From assembly GCA_029979265.1 (NCBI GenBank), contig JAPOHW010000015.1, positions 19,724-83,723 on the forward strand: a DNA stretch of 64,000 nucleotides, read 5' to 3'. The position numbers were made by a program, and so were the translations under genes. This DNA comes from Actinomycetota bacterium (GTDB lineage Bacteria; Actinomycetota; Acidimicrobiia; Acidimicrobiales; Aldehydirespiratoraceae). Below, in pieces: positions 35,540-44,530 of this stretch. How positions within the stretch are numbered: position 1 is the stretch's first letter; each line of letters starts with the position of its first letter. Under the pieces are notes generated by a model. It was not told the DNA's origin and did no database searches. It worked only from the letters and a program-made list of their open reading frames with translations.

Positions 35540-36730
35540 TCAGCCCAGCGACTGACGACGCAGCTCGCGACGTGCGATCGCCATCAGGTGGACCTCGTCA
35601 GGTCCATCGGCGATGCGAAGCGCCCGCAGGTCGGCGTACATCCGGGCGAGTGGGGTGTCGTCACTCACGCCGGCCGCCCCGTGCACCTGGATGGCGCGAT
35701 CGACGACGGTCGTGGCCATCCGCATCACCTGCACCTTGATGATCGACATGTGCGGCGCGGCTGCCTTGTCTCCTTCGGTGTCCATCAACGCAGCGACCCG
35801 CAGGGTCGCAAGGCGACATGCGTCGATGTCGATCCTCGACTCGGCGATCCAGTCCATGACATTTGCTCGTGACGCAACCGGAGTACCAAACGTCTCTCGT
35901 GACTCGGCTCGTCGACACATGAGCGTGAGCGCTCGCTCGGCGACCCCGATCGTCCGCATGCAGTGCTGCACTCGAGCTGGGCCGAGACGAGCCTGCCCGA
36001 TCGCAAAGCCGTCCCCGACGTCGCCGAGGATGGCGTCGTCGCCGACCCGCACATCGGTGAAGCGCAGCTCACAGTGCCCGGCGTCGTCGGTGTATCCGAA
36101 CTTGGGGAGGTTGCGCACGACCTCGAGCCCTGGCGCATTGCGTGGCACGAGGAAGACGGTGTGTTTGCGGTGGCGAGACGATCCTGCACCTTCTGCTCCC
36201 ACCGTGTTGGCAACCGTCATGAGGTAGGCGCACTGCGGGTGCAACACCCCGGAGATCCACCATTTCGACCCGTCGAGCACCCACTCACCGCCCGTGTGGC
36301 GGGCGGTCATCGCCATGTTCGATGCATCCGACGAGGCCACGTCCGGCTCGGTCATTGCGAACGCGGAGCGGATCTGCCCGGCGAGCTGCGGCTCGAGCCA
36401 ACGGGCCTTCTGCGCAGCGCTTCCGTACCGGATCAACGCGTCCCCGTTGATCGAACTCGGCGCATCGGTATTGGTCGCCTCCTGGGCCAGACGGGACGTC
36501 CCGAGCACTTCGGCGAGCGGTGCGTACTCGAGCGCAGAGAGCCCGGGTCCGTAGTCGGCATCACGCACGTTGAGATTCCAGAGACCGTCGGCCCGAGCTG
36601 CTGCTTTGAGTCCCTCGACGATCGCTCGGTCTGGATCGGCAACGTCGGCCACCGGCTCGACCCGCTCGTTGATGAACGCCTCGAGTCGCGCTTGGTACTC
36701 AGCCGATCGACGAGTCTGGGTCAGATCCAT
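35540..36730 (-). CDS. acyl-CoA dehydrogenase (ACAD10/11-like)
   Basis: 396 residues. Motifs are FAMTEPDVASSDASN, the flavin segment KWWISGV, RRAESRETFGTPVA, and the C-terminal QVHGAAGVSDDTPLARMYADLRALRIADGPDEVH. The DGPDEVH ending is typical of the ACAD10/11 subgroup, which handles longer or branched acyl chains; the position of the usual catalytic Glu carries Asp here. It is just upstream of the etfA end in the same direction of transcription but has its own leaderless promoter. The adjacent ETF genes can serve as its electron acceptor. Confidence 0.92.
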   Translation of the reverse strand: MDLTQTRRSAEYQARLEAFINERVEPVADVADPDRAIVEGLKAAARADGLWNLNVRDADYGPGLSALEYAPLAEVLGTSRLAQEATNTDAPSSINGDALIRYGSAAQKARWLEPQLAGQIRSAFAMTEPDVASSDASNMAMTARHTGGEWVLDGSKWWISGVLHPQCAYLMTVANTVGAEGAGSSRHRKHTVFLVPRNAPGLEVVRNLPKFGYTDDAGHCELRFTDVRVGDDAILGDVGDGFAIGQARLGPARVQHCMRTIGVAERALTLMCRRAESRETFGTPVASRANVMDWIAESRIDIDACRLATLRVAALMDTEGDKAAAPHMSIIKVQVMRMATTVVDRAIQVHGAAGVSDDTPLARMYADLRALRIADGPDEVHLMAIARRELRRQSLG

Positions 36731-36738
36731 GCCCGGCG

Positions 36739-36744
36739 AGCCTA
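36739..36744 (-). promoter_or_regulatory. -10 element (TAGGCT), leaderless start
   Basis: TAGGCT is 8 nt before the ATG at 36730. Confidence 0.5.
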
Positions 36745-36764
36745 GGGCAACGCCTCGTGAGCGC

Positions 36765-37730
36765 TCAGCCCCTGCGAGCCTTCACTTCATCGATGATCGC
36801 GGGGATCACCTCGTGAAGATCGCCGATGACAGCCCAATCGGCCTTGGTCACCATGTTTGCTTCCCGGTCGGTGTTGATCGCCAGGATGTGCTTCGAGGCC
36901 ATTGCGCCGACCCAATGCTGAATTGCGCCCGAGATACCCGACGCAATGTAGATCTCCGGTGCAATACGGGTACCGGTCTGGCCGACCTGGTCGGAGTGAG
37001 GACGCCAACCATTGTTAGTGACCGCACGCGAGCAGCCGACGCGCCCGTTCAGCAGGGCGGCGAGTTCTTCCAGCGGGGCGAAGCCGTCGGCCGAGCCGAC
37101 GCCGCGACCACCGCCGCACACGACCGGCGCAGTCGGCAGGGTGACCCCTGCCTCGAGCACCACTCGATCCTTCACCATCGTGACGGTGACGGTGTCGTCG
37201 AGTTCGGCATCGAACGATTCGGCATCGCCTGCGCCTGCCTCACCGATCTCGGCCGCCACGGCGTGCAGACCACAGGTGAGCAGCGGTACCTGGGCGTCGA
37301 GGGTGATGTCTTCGAGGAGCGAACCGCCCCACTGGACCCGAGTCATCGACCACGAATCACCGGGGGTGACATCGACGCAATTGGCGACGAACGGCACGTC
37401 GAGGCGGGCAGCAGCCTGGGCCATGAACTCGTTGCCGCGGTCAGAACCGCAGGCCAGCACCGCTGCGGGTTCGAGTTCTTCGACCATCTGGGCGATCACC
37501 GCACCATGGGCATCCGGGCCGTAGTCGACGAGAAGATCATGAGTGCAGGTGTGCACGGTCGCCGCGCCGTACTCACCGGCAGCGGCAACAAGACCGACGT
37601 CGTCGCTGCCGATCAGGGCAGCTTCGAGGTCTTCGTCCATCGTTGCCGCGAGCGCCCGACCAAAGGTCAGCGCCTCCTTGGCCGCCTCGACGAGTACCCC
37701 CCGGTCGTGTTCCACGATGACGAGCAGCAT
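36765..37730 (-). CDS. etfA: electron transfer flavoprotein alpha subunit
   Basis: 321 residues. The FAD-binding C-terminal signature is complete (VGQTGTRIAPEIYIASGISGAIQH in the family, then ASKHILAINTD). It accepts electrons from flavin dehydrogenases and passes them to the quinone pool through ETF-quinone oxidoreductase, which is not in the window. The ATG overlaps the etfB stop by one base, and etfB follows the dimethylglycine dehydrogenase-type gene by 7 nt, so this ETF copy is dedicated to that dehydrogenase. Confidence 0.96.
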   Translation of the reverse strand: MLLVIVEHDRGVLVEAAKEALTFGRALAATMDEDLEAALIGSDDVGLVAAAGEYGAATVHTCTHDLLVDYGPDAHGAVIAQMVEELEPAAVLACGSDRGNEFMAQAAARLDVPFVANCVDVTPGDSWSMTRVQWGGSLLEDITLDAQVPLLTCGLHAVAAEIGEAGAGDAESFDAELDDTVTVTMVKDRVVLEAGVTLPTAPVVCGGGRGVGSADGFAPLEELAALLNGRVGCSRAVTNNGWRPHSDQVGQTGTRIAPEIYIASGISGAIQHWVGAMASKHILAINTDREANMVTKADWAVIGDLHEVIPAIIDEVKARRG

Positions 37731-38512
37731 CAGAGCACTCCCAACTCGTCGAGGACGTCGACCACGGCGGCGGCCGCTTCCGGGCCGGTGCCGAGGATGA
37801 CCGTCTCCGACACGGCCTCCTCGGGCCGATGGAGCCTGAGACGGGCCTGACCCCCGGGATCGGCGGTTGCCCCGACCGATCCGATTTCCACCTTCTTGGA
37901 CGCAAGACGACCCTTCATGGTCGGATAGCGAGGAAGGTTCAGCCCCTCCTTGACCCCGAGCACTGCGGGGCGAGGAAGCTCGTAGACCTCGAAGCCTCCG
38001 TCGATCTCTCGACGGGCGGTGATGGTGTCGTCACCGATCTCGATGCCCTTGATGCCCTGCACGATCGGGCGACCCAGCGCGTGGGCAACCCTGACACCGA
38101 CCTGGAAGCCACCGCTGTCGGCCGACTCGTTGCCGAACAGGATCAGGTCGAACGGCTCGGCATCGCCGTCGCTGCCGTGGGCGGCCTCGGCGTCTCGAAT
38201 GGCTGCCGTCAACGCAGTGGCGGTCCGTTGCGGGTCCCAGGTGTTGTCGCCGGCATCGACGAGCACGGCGTGATGTGCACCGACGGAAACCGCATAGCGA
38301 AGCTGTTCCTCGGCATCGCTGGTTCCCAGCGTCATGACGGTGACCTCCCCACCGTGCTCCTCGGTCAGCTGCACAGCGCCTTCCACCGCACATTCCTCGT
38401 GCGGCGACGTCGTGAACCCGAGATGGGCCGCGTCGACGTCTTGCTCGTCGGCCGTGACGTTGATCTTTGCCCCGGGCGCAGGCACCCGCTTGACGCAACA
38501 GAGAATCCGCAT
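37730..38512 (-). CDS. etfB: electron transfer flavoprotein beta subunit
   Basis: 260 residues with the EtfB pattern: MRILCCVKRVP at the N-terminus, LILFGNESADSGGFQVGVRVAHALG, and LPRPAVLGVKEGLNLPRYPTMKGRLASKK near the end (the ETF-beta signature). It binds AMP and forms the recognition surface for partner dehydrogenases. It lies directly behind the GcvT-fused amine dehydrogenase and in front of etfA in a single operon. Confidence 0.96.
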   Translation of the reverse strand: MRILCCVKRVPAPGAKINVTADEQDVDAAHLGFTTSPHEECAVEGAVQLTEEHGGEVTVMTLGTSDAEEQLRYAVSVGAHHAVLVDAGDNTWDPQRTATALTAAIRDAEAAHGSDGDAEPFDLILFGNESADSGGFQVGVRVAHALGRPIVQGIKGIEIGDDTITARREIDGGFEVYELPRPAVLGVKEGLNLPRYPTMKGRLASKKVEIGSVGATADPGGQARLRLHRPEEAVSETVILGTGPEAAAAVVDVLDELGVL

Positions 38513-38519
38513 GCGTCGC

Positions 38520-41057
38520 TCAGGCCTTCATCCGAGTGTCGTCCGGGTCGAACGCCGACCCCGAGCCGACCACCGTGCAGGGGTACAGCTCGTTCATGTA
38601 CATCGACTGCAGCTTGGTGCCTGGCACCGCCAGCTCGTTGGGCAGATAGCCCATGAGAAGGTTCTTGCCGAGCGAAGGGCTGTAGCCGGCGGTGGTGACC
38701 CGCGAGGCCCGGCCGTGCGAGTCGACGATGCGCTCACCGTCGAGCGTGAGAATCGGTTCGTTGCCGCCCTGCATGAAGCGTGGGTTGCCATTGCGATCGG
38801 TGTTGTCGTCGACGATGAGGGTCACGCACTGCACCTCGGCACCGGCCTCGCGAGCAGCCAGGTAGGCATCCTTGCCGATGAAGTCGGCGGCCTTGACCTT
38901 GGGCCGGGCCAGACCGGCCTCGACCGGGTTGTACTCGCTCTCGAGCTCGGCTCCCATCAGGCGATAGCCCTTCTCGATGCGACCCGACAGCGAGTAGACG
39001 CCACCCCCGGTGATGCGCAGACCGTGATCGGCACCCGCCTCCACGATGGCGTCCCAGACGGTGGTGGCCTGGTCCCACGGGATGTAGATCTCCCAGCCGG
39101 CGTCGCCGACGTAGGAGATCCGGAACAGGTGACAGTCGACCCCGGCGACGGTCACCGGAAGATACGAACCGTACGGCGAGCCTTCATGGCTGAGGTCGTG
39201 GTCGGTGAGTTGCTCCAGCACTGCAGCGGCGTTCGGACCCCACAGGCCGAGGGTGCTGATCTGCTTCGTCAGGTTGGTGAAGGTGACCGAGCCGTCGTTG
39301 GGCATGTGCTTGCGGACCCAGAACTCGTCTCGTCCACCGTCGAAGACGCCGGTGACGATGCGGACGCGATCGTCGGCCATACGCATCATGGTGAGGTCCG
39401 AATGGAATCCGCCCTCGTGGTTGAGCCACGGGGTGTAGACCGAACGACCGACCGGCACATCGATCTTGTTGACGGCCAGGTAGTCGGCGAACTCGACCGC
39501 TCCGGGCCCCTCGAGTTCGTAGATCTGGAACGCCGACAGGTCGATCATGCCGCAGTTCTCGCGCAGGTTGAGATGCTCACCGACGGTGATCGGACTCCAC
39601 CAACGGTTGTCCCACTCGACGGGGCGTTCCTCGAGTCCGTATCGCTCGACGAGATCGGCATTCGACTCGTACCACTGCGGCCGCTCCCAGACGCGGGCCT
39701 GGAAGAACTCGGCGCCGAGCGCCTCTTGGCGGCTGCGGAACGGCGACTCCACGAGGTGGCGACGTCCCCCCCACTGCTCGGCGGGATGCACGATGCCGTA
39801 CGTCTTGATGAACGATTCGTCGGCGCGCGACCAGATGTGCTCGTCGCTCTTTTCCTCGTCGTAGAACCGGGCGACATCGGCGCCGTGAGCGTCGATCACG
39901 CGGGGGTAGCCGTAGTGCATCCACTCGGCGACGACCTGTCCCATGCCCGGGCCCTCCTTGACCCAGACGGCGGCTGCCGACCACAGGTTCTCGACGTCGG
40001 GAAGCTCACCAAGGCAGGGCATGCCGTCGGGGGTCAGAGAGAGCAGACCGTTGATGGCGTACTTGATCTCGGCGTCGCCGAGGAAGTCCATCAATTCGAT
40101 GGCGGTCTCCATCTGCGGATCGAAGTCGTCGGGGGTGAAAGGCATCTCCGTTGGTGAGAGCGCAGCTTCTTCGTTCGACGGAATGTCGTCGGGATGGTGA
40201 AGGATGGCGCGGTGGCCGTAGGAGCCGACCTCCATCGAGCCCGACGACTGCCGCTCGTAGCAGAACGTGTCCATGTCGCGAACGATCGGGTAGCCGATCT
40301 CGTTGCCGGTCTCGGCGAGGATGTCCATCGGGCCCACGTCGGCCATCTGGTGCACCGCCGGCACCAGGGGAATGTATGTGTCGGCCATGTAGGCGATGCG
40401 GTTCGACCACACACCACAGGCGATGACGACGTGCTCTGCCTCGATGGTGCCTTTGTCGGTCTTGACTGCCGTGATCTTGCGGCGGCCGTTGGGACGTGGG
40501 GTGTCATCGGTGATGAGGTCGAGGACCTCGGTGTTCGCGAAGACTTGGAGGCCGGCCTTTTCGATCGCCTCCTTGCGCATCACGGTGCCGGTTTCGAGCG
40601 AATCGACCACGGAGACAGTGGGACAGTAGAAGCCCCCCATGATGACCTCTTCGTTGATGAAGGGAACCAGTTCCTTCACCTCGGCGGGCGTGAGCATGTG
40701 CGCTTCGATGCCCCATGCGGTGGCCGAGGTCATGCGCCGCTGCAATTCGTCCATGCGTTCTTGGGTCCGGGCCACCTCGATACCGCCGGAGTCGACCGAC
40801 AGGCCGAGATCGCGATACTGGTTGGCGGACTGCTCCCCGAGCAGCGCCATCTCCTTGTTGTGATCGACCGGGAAGATGAAGTTCGAGGCGTGGCCGGTGG
40901 AGCCGCCGGGGTTGGGCAGCGGGCCCTTGTCGACAAGGACCAGGTCCTTCCAGCCCAGTCGGGCGAGATGGCCGACGACGCAGTTGCCGACGATGCCGGC
41001 GCCGATGACGACGCACGTTGCTTTCTCCGGTACAGCGGAGGTTGGGAAGTCGCTCAC
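38520..41057 (-). CDS. dimethylglycine/sarcosine dehydrogenase-type flavoprotein with folate (GcvT) domain
   Basis: 845 residues from GTG 41057, with AAGGGG 7 nt upstream. Residues 12-400 are a DAO-type FAD domain: GAGIVG (19-24), and GSTGHAS, where His56 corresponds to the residue that covalently carries FAD in dimethylglycine dehydrogenase. An FAO-M linker follows, and from about 430 a GcvT-like tetrahydrofolate domain (RENCGMIDLSAFQIYEL, RISYVGDAGWEIY, IEKGYRLMG). The family oxidatively demethylates N-methylglycines, giving methylene-THF and reduced ETF. The etfBA genes follow directly and a divergent GntR regulator precedes it. Whether the substrate is dimethylglycine, sarcosine or another methylamine cannot be decided. 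Confidence 0.93.
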   Translation of the reverse strand: MSDFPTSAVPEKATCVVIGAGIVGNCVVGHLARLGWKDLVLVDKGPLPNPGGSTGHASNFIFPVDHNKEMALLGEQSANQYRDLGLSVDSGGIEVARTQERMDELQRRMTSATAWGIEAHMLTPAEVKELVPFINEEVIMGGFYCPTVSVVDSLETGTVMRKEAIEKAGLQVFANTEVLDLITDDTPRPNGRRKITAVKTDKGTIEAEHVVIACGVWSNRIAYMADTYIPLVPAVHQMADVGPMDILAETGNEIGYPIVRDMDTFCYERQSSGSMEVGSYGHRAILHHPDDIPSNEEAALSPTEMPFTPDDFDPQMETAIELMDFLGDAEIKYAINGLLSLTPDGMPCLGELPDVENLWSAAAVWVKEGPGMGQVVAEWMHYGYPRVIDAHGADVARFYDEEKSDEHIWSRADESFIKTYGIVHPAEQWGGRRHLVESPFRSRQEALGAEFFQARVWERPQWYESNADLVERYGLEERPVEWDNRWWSPITVGEHLNLRENCGMIDLSAFQIYELEGPGAVEFADYLAVNKIDVPVGRSVYTPWLNHEGGFHSDLTMMRMADDRVRIVTGVFDGGRDEFWVRKHMPNDGSVTFTNLTKQISTLGLWGPNAAAVLEQLTDHDLSHEGSPYGSYLPVTVAGVDCHLFRISYVGDAGWEIYIPWDQATTVWDAIVEAGADHGLRITGGGVYSLSGRIEKGYRLMGAELESEYNPVEAGLARPKVKAADFIGKDAYLAAREAGAEVQCVTLIVDDNTDRNGNPRFMQGGNEPILTLDGERIVDSHGRASRVTTAGYSPSLGKNLLMGYLPNELAVPGTKLQSMYMNELYPCTVVGSGSAFDPDDTRMKA

Positions 41058-41075
41058 GGAAGATCCCCTTTGACT

Positions 41076-41099
41076 TGATATATCAGCCGTGTATCATGC
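41076..41099. promoter_or_regulatory. GntR operator region
   Basis: TGATATATCA (41076-41085) is a perfect 10-bp palindrome in an otherwise GC-rich region, followed by a related TGTATCATGC (41090-41099). It overlaps the likely -10 elements of both the dehydrogenase operon and the divergent gntR gene, as expected for FadR/FCD-type repressor sites. Confidence 0.6.
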
Positions 41100-41141
41100 G
41101 GATGCTAGAGCACCCGAGCCGCACCGGCAACCCCCACCTTC

Positions 41142-41792
41142 ATGCCCTCTCTGTCCGAACAGGCCTACGCCGATCTCCGCAATCGCATTGTCCGGCTTGA
41201 CTTCGCGCCCGGCGACGTGCTGCGCGAAGACGCGCTCCAGGAACTGTTGGGGCTGGGCCGGACCCCGATCCGCGAGGCCCTGCAGCGACTCGCCCGCGAG
41301 CACTTCATCACCGTCATCCCTCGTCGGGGCATGTTCGTGAGCGGCATCGATGTGTCGGAGCTGTCGATGCTGTTCGAGACCCGCACCGTCCTCGAGCCCT
41401 ATGCGGCCCGCTTGGCCGCAGCGCGAGGCACCGACGACCACTGGGTGCGGATGGCGGGCGCGCTCGACGGGGTGAGCGACGCCGCCGGGAACGAAGACCT
41501 GATGACGATCGACCGCCTGGGCCACGAAATCATGTGGGAGGCCGCCGGCAACCGGTTCCTCGTCGACACGCTCGACATGCTCTACGCCCAGTCCGATCGA
41601 CTGTGGCACCTCTACCTCGCCGACGTGGCCGACATGAGCCACGCGGTCGAGGAGCACGGCGAGATCATGGATGCCCTGCGATCCGGCGACGGCGAGCGAG
41701 CCGGCGAGCTCACCGAGGAGCACATCCGCTCGTTCGACGCCCAGATTCGGGCTGCGGTCACCGAGCGGCTGGAGTCCCCCCTGGCCGGTTGA
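41142..41792 (+). CDS. GntR-family (FCD) transcriptional regulator
   Basis: 216 residues. The N-terminal winged helix ends with LGLGRTPIREALQRLAREHF and PRRGMFVSG, the standard GntR pattern. The C-terminal all-helical FCD effector domain has FETRTVLEPYAARLAA, a histidine-rich middle (RLGHEIMWEA) and SHAVEEHGEIMDAL, which supply metal-ligand positions common in FCD proteins. It is divergent from the demethylating dehydrogenase-etf operon and probably responds to its substrate or product. Confidence 0.93.
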   Translation: MPSLSEQAYADLRNRIVRLDFAPGDVLREDALQELLGLGRTPIREALQRLAREHFITVIPRRGMFVSGIDVSELSMLFETRTVLEPYAARLAAARGTDDHWVRMAGALDGVSDAAGNEDLMTIDRLGHEIMWEAAGNRFLVDTLDMLYAQSDRLWHLYLADVADMSHAVEEHGEIMDALRSGDGERAGELTEEHIRSFDAQIRAAVTERLESPLAG

Positions 41793-41794
41793 GC

Positions 41795-41811
41795 GTTCCA
41801 CGATGCGGAAC
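41795..41811. promoter_or_regulatory. IclR-type operator, site B (fhs, upstream)
   Basis: GTTCCACGATGCGGAAC. Its reverse complement, GTTCCGCATCGTGGAAC, fits the consensus exactly. It is centred 18 bp from the second site. Confidence 0.75.
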
Positions 41812-41812
41812 C

Positions 41813-41829
41813 CTTCCGTATCGTGGAAC
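41813..41829. promoter_or_regulatory. IclR-type operator, site C (fhs, proximal)
   Basis: CTTCCGTATCGTGGAAC, one mismatch in the left arm. It ends 7 bp before the TACGCT -10 element at 41837-41842 and so covers the -35 region of fhs. Confidence 0.7.
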
Positions 41830-41836
41830 GCGCTGG

Positions 41837-41895
41837 TACGCTCGGCGCTGATGGGCCCTGGGGAGGGCCCACGAACATGTTTCTGGGGGAACCCG
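41837..41895 (+). promoter_or_regulatory. fhs promoter -10 and short leader with hairpin
   Basis: TACGCT (41837-41842) is the likely -10. The leader contains GGGCCC twice (41853 onward and again 12 nt later), able to form a hairpin, and then GGGGGAA shortly before the ATG at 41896. An in-frame ATG at 41851, 8 nt after the -10, could give a leaderless form 15 residues longer. Confidence 0.4.
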
Positions 41896-43593
41896 ATGTC
41901 CTTCCCGTCCGATCTCGAGATCGCCGGTCGCGCCACGCTCAAGCCGCTGGGCGACATCGCCGCTGCTGCCGGTATTCCCGACGAATGCCTCGAGCCCTAC
42001 GGAACCGGCGCGGCCAAGATCACCCTCGACGCCATCGACAAGATGGCCGACCGACCCACGGCCAAGTACGTGGTCGTCTCGGCCATCACCCCCACCCCAC
42101 TCGGTGAAGGCAAGACCACGACCACCGTCGGCCTCGGACAGGCGTTCCAGCACATCGGCTCGTCGGCCACCATCGCCATCCGCCAGCCCTCGATGGGCCC
42201 GACCTTCGGCATCAAGGGTGGGGCCGCCGGTGGTGGCTACAGCCAGGTCGTGCCGATGGAACTGTTCAACCTCCACCTGACCGGCGACATGCACGCCGTC
42301 ACCGCAGCACACAACTTGTGCGCCGCAATGGTCGACGCACATCTGTTCCACGGCAACGAGTGCGGCTTCGACATCCACAACATCACCTGGCGACGGGTGG
42401 TCGACATCAACGATCGTGCCCTGCGCAACATCACGATCGGCCTCGGCGGCAAGCTGGACGGCATCCCCCGAGAGACCGGCTTCGACATCACTGCGGCATC
42501 CGAAGTCATGGCTGCACTGGCCCTTGCGACCGATCTGTTCGACCTGCGGGCTCGGATGGGCCGCATCGTGCTCGGCTACACCCGGGCCGGTGAGCCCATC
42601 ACCGCCGAAGACATCGGTGCAGCCGGATCGATGACGGTCATCCTGCGAGAGGCCATCAAGCCGAACCTGATGCAGACACTCGAGAACACGCCGGCCCTGG
42701 TGCACACCGGCCCCTTCGGCAACATCGCCACCGGCAACAGCTCGATCGTCGCCGATCGGATCGGAATCCGCACGAGCGAGTTCCTGCTCACCGAGGCCGG
42801 CTTCGGCGCCGACATGGGGGCAGAGCGATTCTTCAACATCAAGTGCCGCTACTCGGGCCTTGCGCCTGATGCATCGGTGCTCGTGGCGACGGTGCGTGGC
42901 CTCAAGGCTCACTCCGGGAACCACCGCATCGTCCCCGGAAAGCCACTGCCCCCAGCCCTGCTCGACGCCAACCCCGACGAGGTCCACCAGGGAGGTGACA
43001 ACCTTCGCAAACAGCTCGAGAACATGCAGGTACACGGCTGCACACCGGTCGTTGCCATCAATGTGTTCCCCGGCGACCATGCCGACGACATCGCCGCCAT
43101 TCACGAGATCGCATCGGAGTACGGCGCCCGTGCCGCCGTCTCGACGCACTTCTCCGACGGTGGCCGAGGCGCATCGGAGCTGGCCGAGGCGGTCAAGGAG
43201 GCGGCCGAAGAACCCTCGGAGTTCCAGGTCCTGTACCCCGACGACGCCTCGCTGAAGGACAAGATCCACGCCGTTGCCACCAGGGTGTACGGCGCCGACG
43301 GCGTGGAGTACTCCACCACCGCCGACAAACAGATCGCCAACTACACCGAGCAGGGCTTCGCCAACCTGCCGGTCTGTATCGCCAAACAGCATCTCTCGCT
43401 CAGCCATGACGCAGCGCTCAAGGGTGCACCCACGGGTTGGACGCTGCCGGTCCGTGAAGTTCGGGCCTCGGTCGGTGCCGGTTTCGTCTACCCGATCTGC
43501 GGCGACATGCGCACCATGCCCGGGTTGGGGACCATGCCTGCGGCCAGGGCGATCGACATCGACGACAACGGCGACATCATCAATCTCTCCTAG
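41896..43593 (+). CDS. fhs: formate-tetrahydrofolate ligase
   Basis: 565 residues from ATG 41896 (MSFPSDLEIA, matching the usual N-terminus). The ATP site is TPLGEGKTTTTVGL near residue 68. KGGAAGGGYSQV, the RLGIDKTDP-region equivalent and the C-terminal GAGFVYPICGDMRTMPGL are typical. It makes 10-formyl-THF from formate, ATP and THF, or runs in reverse to release formate and ATP. It heads an operon with metF and carries two IclR-type palindromes at its promoter, the same motif as at the formate dehydrogenase operon, which suggests joint control of formate metabolism. Confidence 0.96.
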   Translation: MSFPSDLEIAGRATLKPLGDIAAAAGIPDECLEPYGTGAAKITLDAIDKMADRPTAKYVVVSAITPTPLGEGKTTTTVGLGQAFQHIGSSATIAIRQPSMGPTFGIKGGAAGGGYSQVVPMELFNLHLTGDMHAVTAAHNLCAAMVDAHLFHGNECGFDIHNITWRRVVDINDRALRNITIGLGGKLDGIPRETGFDITAASEVMAALALATDLFDLRARMGRIVLGYTRAGEPITAEDIGAAGSMTVILREAIKPNLMQTLENTPALVHTGPFGNIATGNSSIVADRIGIRTSEFLLTEAGFGADMGAERFFNIKCRYSGLAPDASVLVATVRGLKAHSGNHRIVPGKPLPPALLDANPDEVHQGGDNLRKQLENMQVHGCTPVVAINVFPGDHADDIAAIHEIASEYGARAAVSTHFSDGGRGASELAEAVKEAAEEPSEFQVLYPDDASLKDKIHAVATRVYGADGVEYSTTADKQIANYTEQGFANLPVCIAKQHLSLSHDAALKGAPTGWTLPVREVRASVGAGFVYPICGDMRTMPGLGTMPAARAIDIDDNGDIINLS

Positions 43594-43604
43594 GGAGGCC
43601 ACCC

Positions 43605-44495
43605 ATGGCTCTGTTCAAGAAGACAGAGGTGCCAGCGATCGTCGAGTCCGACGAGGCGAAGGCGCACCGCGAACACCTCACTCGCAATTACACGATCGAA
43701 CTCATTCCGATGAAGAGCCTCGAAACGGCGCGTGCCCACCTGCCCGCCGGCGCAACACTCTCGATCACTGCATCACCGGTGAAGGGGCTCGAGGAGACCC
43801 AGCGCCTCACCGAGATCTTCCAGGGCGAGGGGTTCGATCCCGTTCCCCACATCTCGGCCCGGATGGTTCGCGACAGAGCGCACTGCGCCGACATTGCGCA
43901 CTGGTTGCGCGACAACGGTCTCACCAAGATGTTCCTGGTCGGTGGCGACCAAGACCCTCCCGGCGAGTACTTCGACGCCGTTCGCTTTCTCGAAGCCTTC
44001 CTCGAGCACGACCACGGTCTCGAGGGTCTCGGTGTGACGTCGTACCCGGACCACCATGCATTCATCTCCGACGAGAAACTGCACGAGGCGCTGCACGCAA
44101 AGCAGGCGCTGCTCGAGGCCGCTGGACTGCGGGGCTGGTGCTCGACGCAGATGTGCTTCGACGCCGCCGTGATCGAGGCGTGGCTGCGCAAGGAGCGGGC
44201 CGAAGGACTCACCCTGCCGGTGCATCTCGGTGTTTCCGGCGTCGTCGACAAGACGAAGCTCATGACCATGGGGGTGCGGATCGGCCTCGGGGCATCGCTC
44301 GGGTACCTCAAGAAGAACCGGGCGGCGATCACGAAGATGATGACCTCGTCCTCCTACGACCCGAACGATCTGCTCATGCCGCTGTCGAATGCCGCCGTCG
44401 AGTTGGGCATCGAAGACGTGCACATGTACACGTTCAACCAGGTCGAGGCCACCGAACAGTGGCGGGCCGAGTCACTCGCCGAACTGGCCGGCTGA
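43605..44495 (+). CDS. metF: methylenetetrahydrofolate reductase
   Basis: 296 residues with the MetF TIM-barrel pattern: SITASPVKGLEETQRL, PHISARMVRD, MFLVGGDQDPPGEYFDA (flavin region) and GVTSYPDHH. It interconverts 5,10-methylene-THF and 5-methyl-THF. It starts 11 nt after the fhs stop with GGGAGG 7 nt before the ATG. The sequence is divergent from classical enterobacterial MetF, and the reductant (NADH, ferredoxin or F420) is not evident. Co-transcription with fhs links it to the C1-THF pathway. Confidence 0.88.
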   Translation: MALFKKTEVPAIVESDEAKAHREHLTRNYTIELIPMKSLETARAHLPAGATLSITASPVKGLEETQRLTEIFQGEGFDPVPHISARMVRDRAHCADIAHWLRDNGLTKMFLVGGDQDPPGEYFDAVRFLEAFLEHDHGLEGLGVTSYPDHHAFISDEKLHEALHAKQALLEAAGLRGWCSTQMCFDAAVIEAWLRKERAEGLTLPVHLGVSGVVDKTKLMTMGVRIGLGASLGYLKKNRAAITKMMTSSSYDPNDLLMPLSNAAVELGIEDVHMYTFNQVEATEQWRAESLAELAG

Positions 44496-44530
44496 CCGCA
44501 CCAACCCTGCGCCGACGGCCCGGTCGCGGT

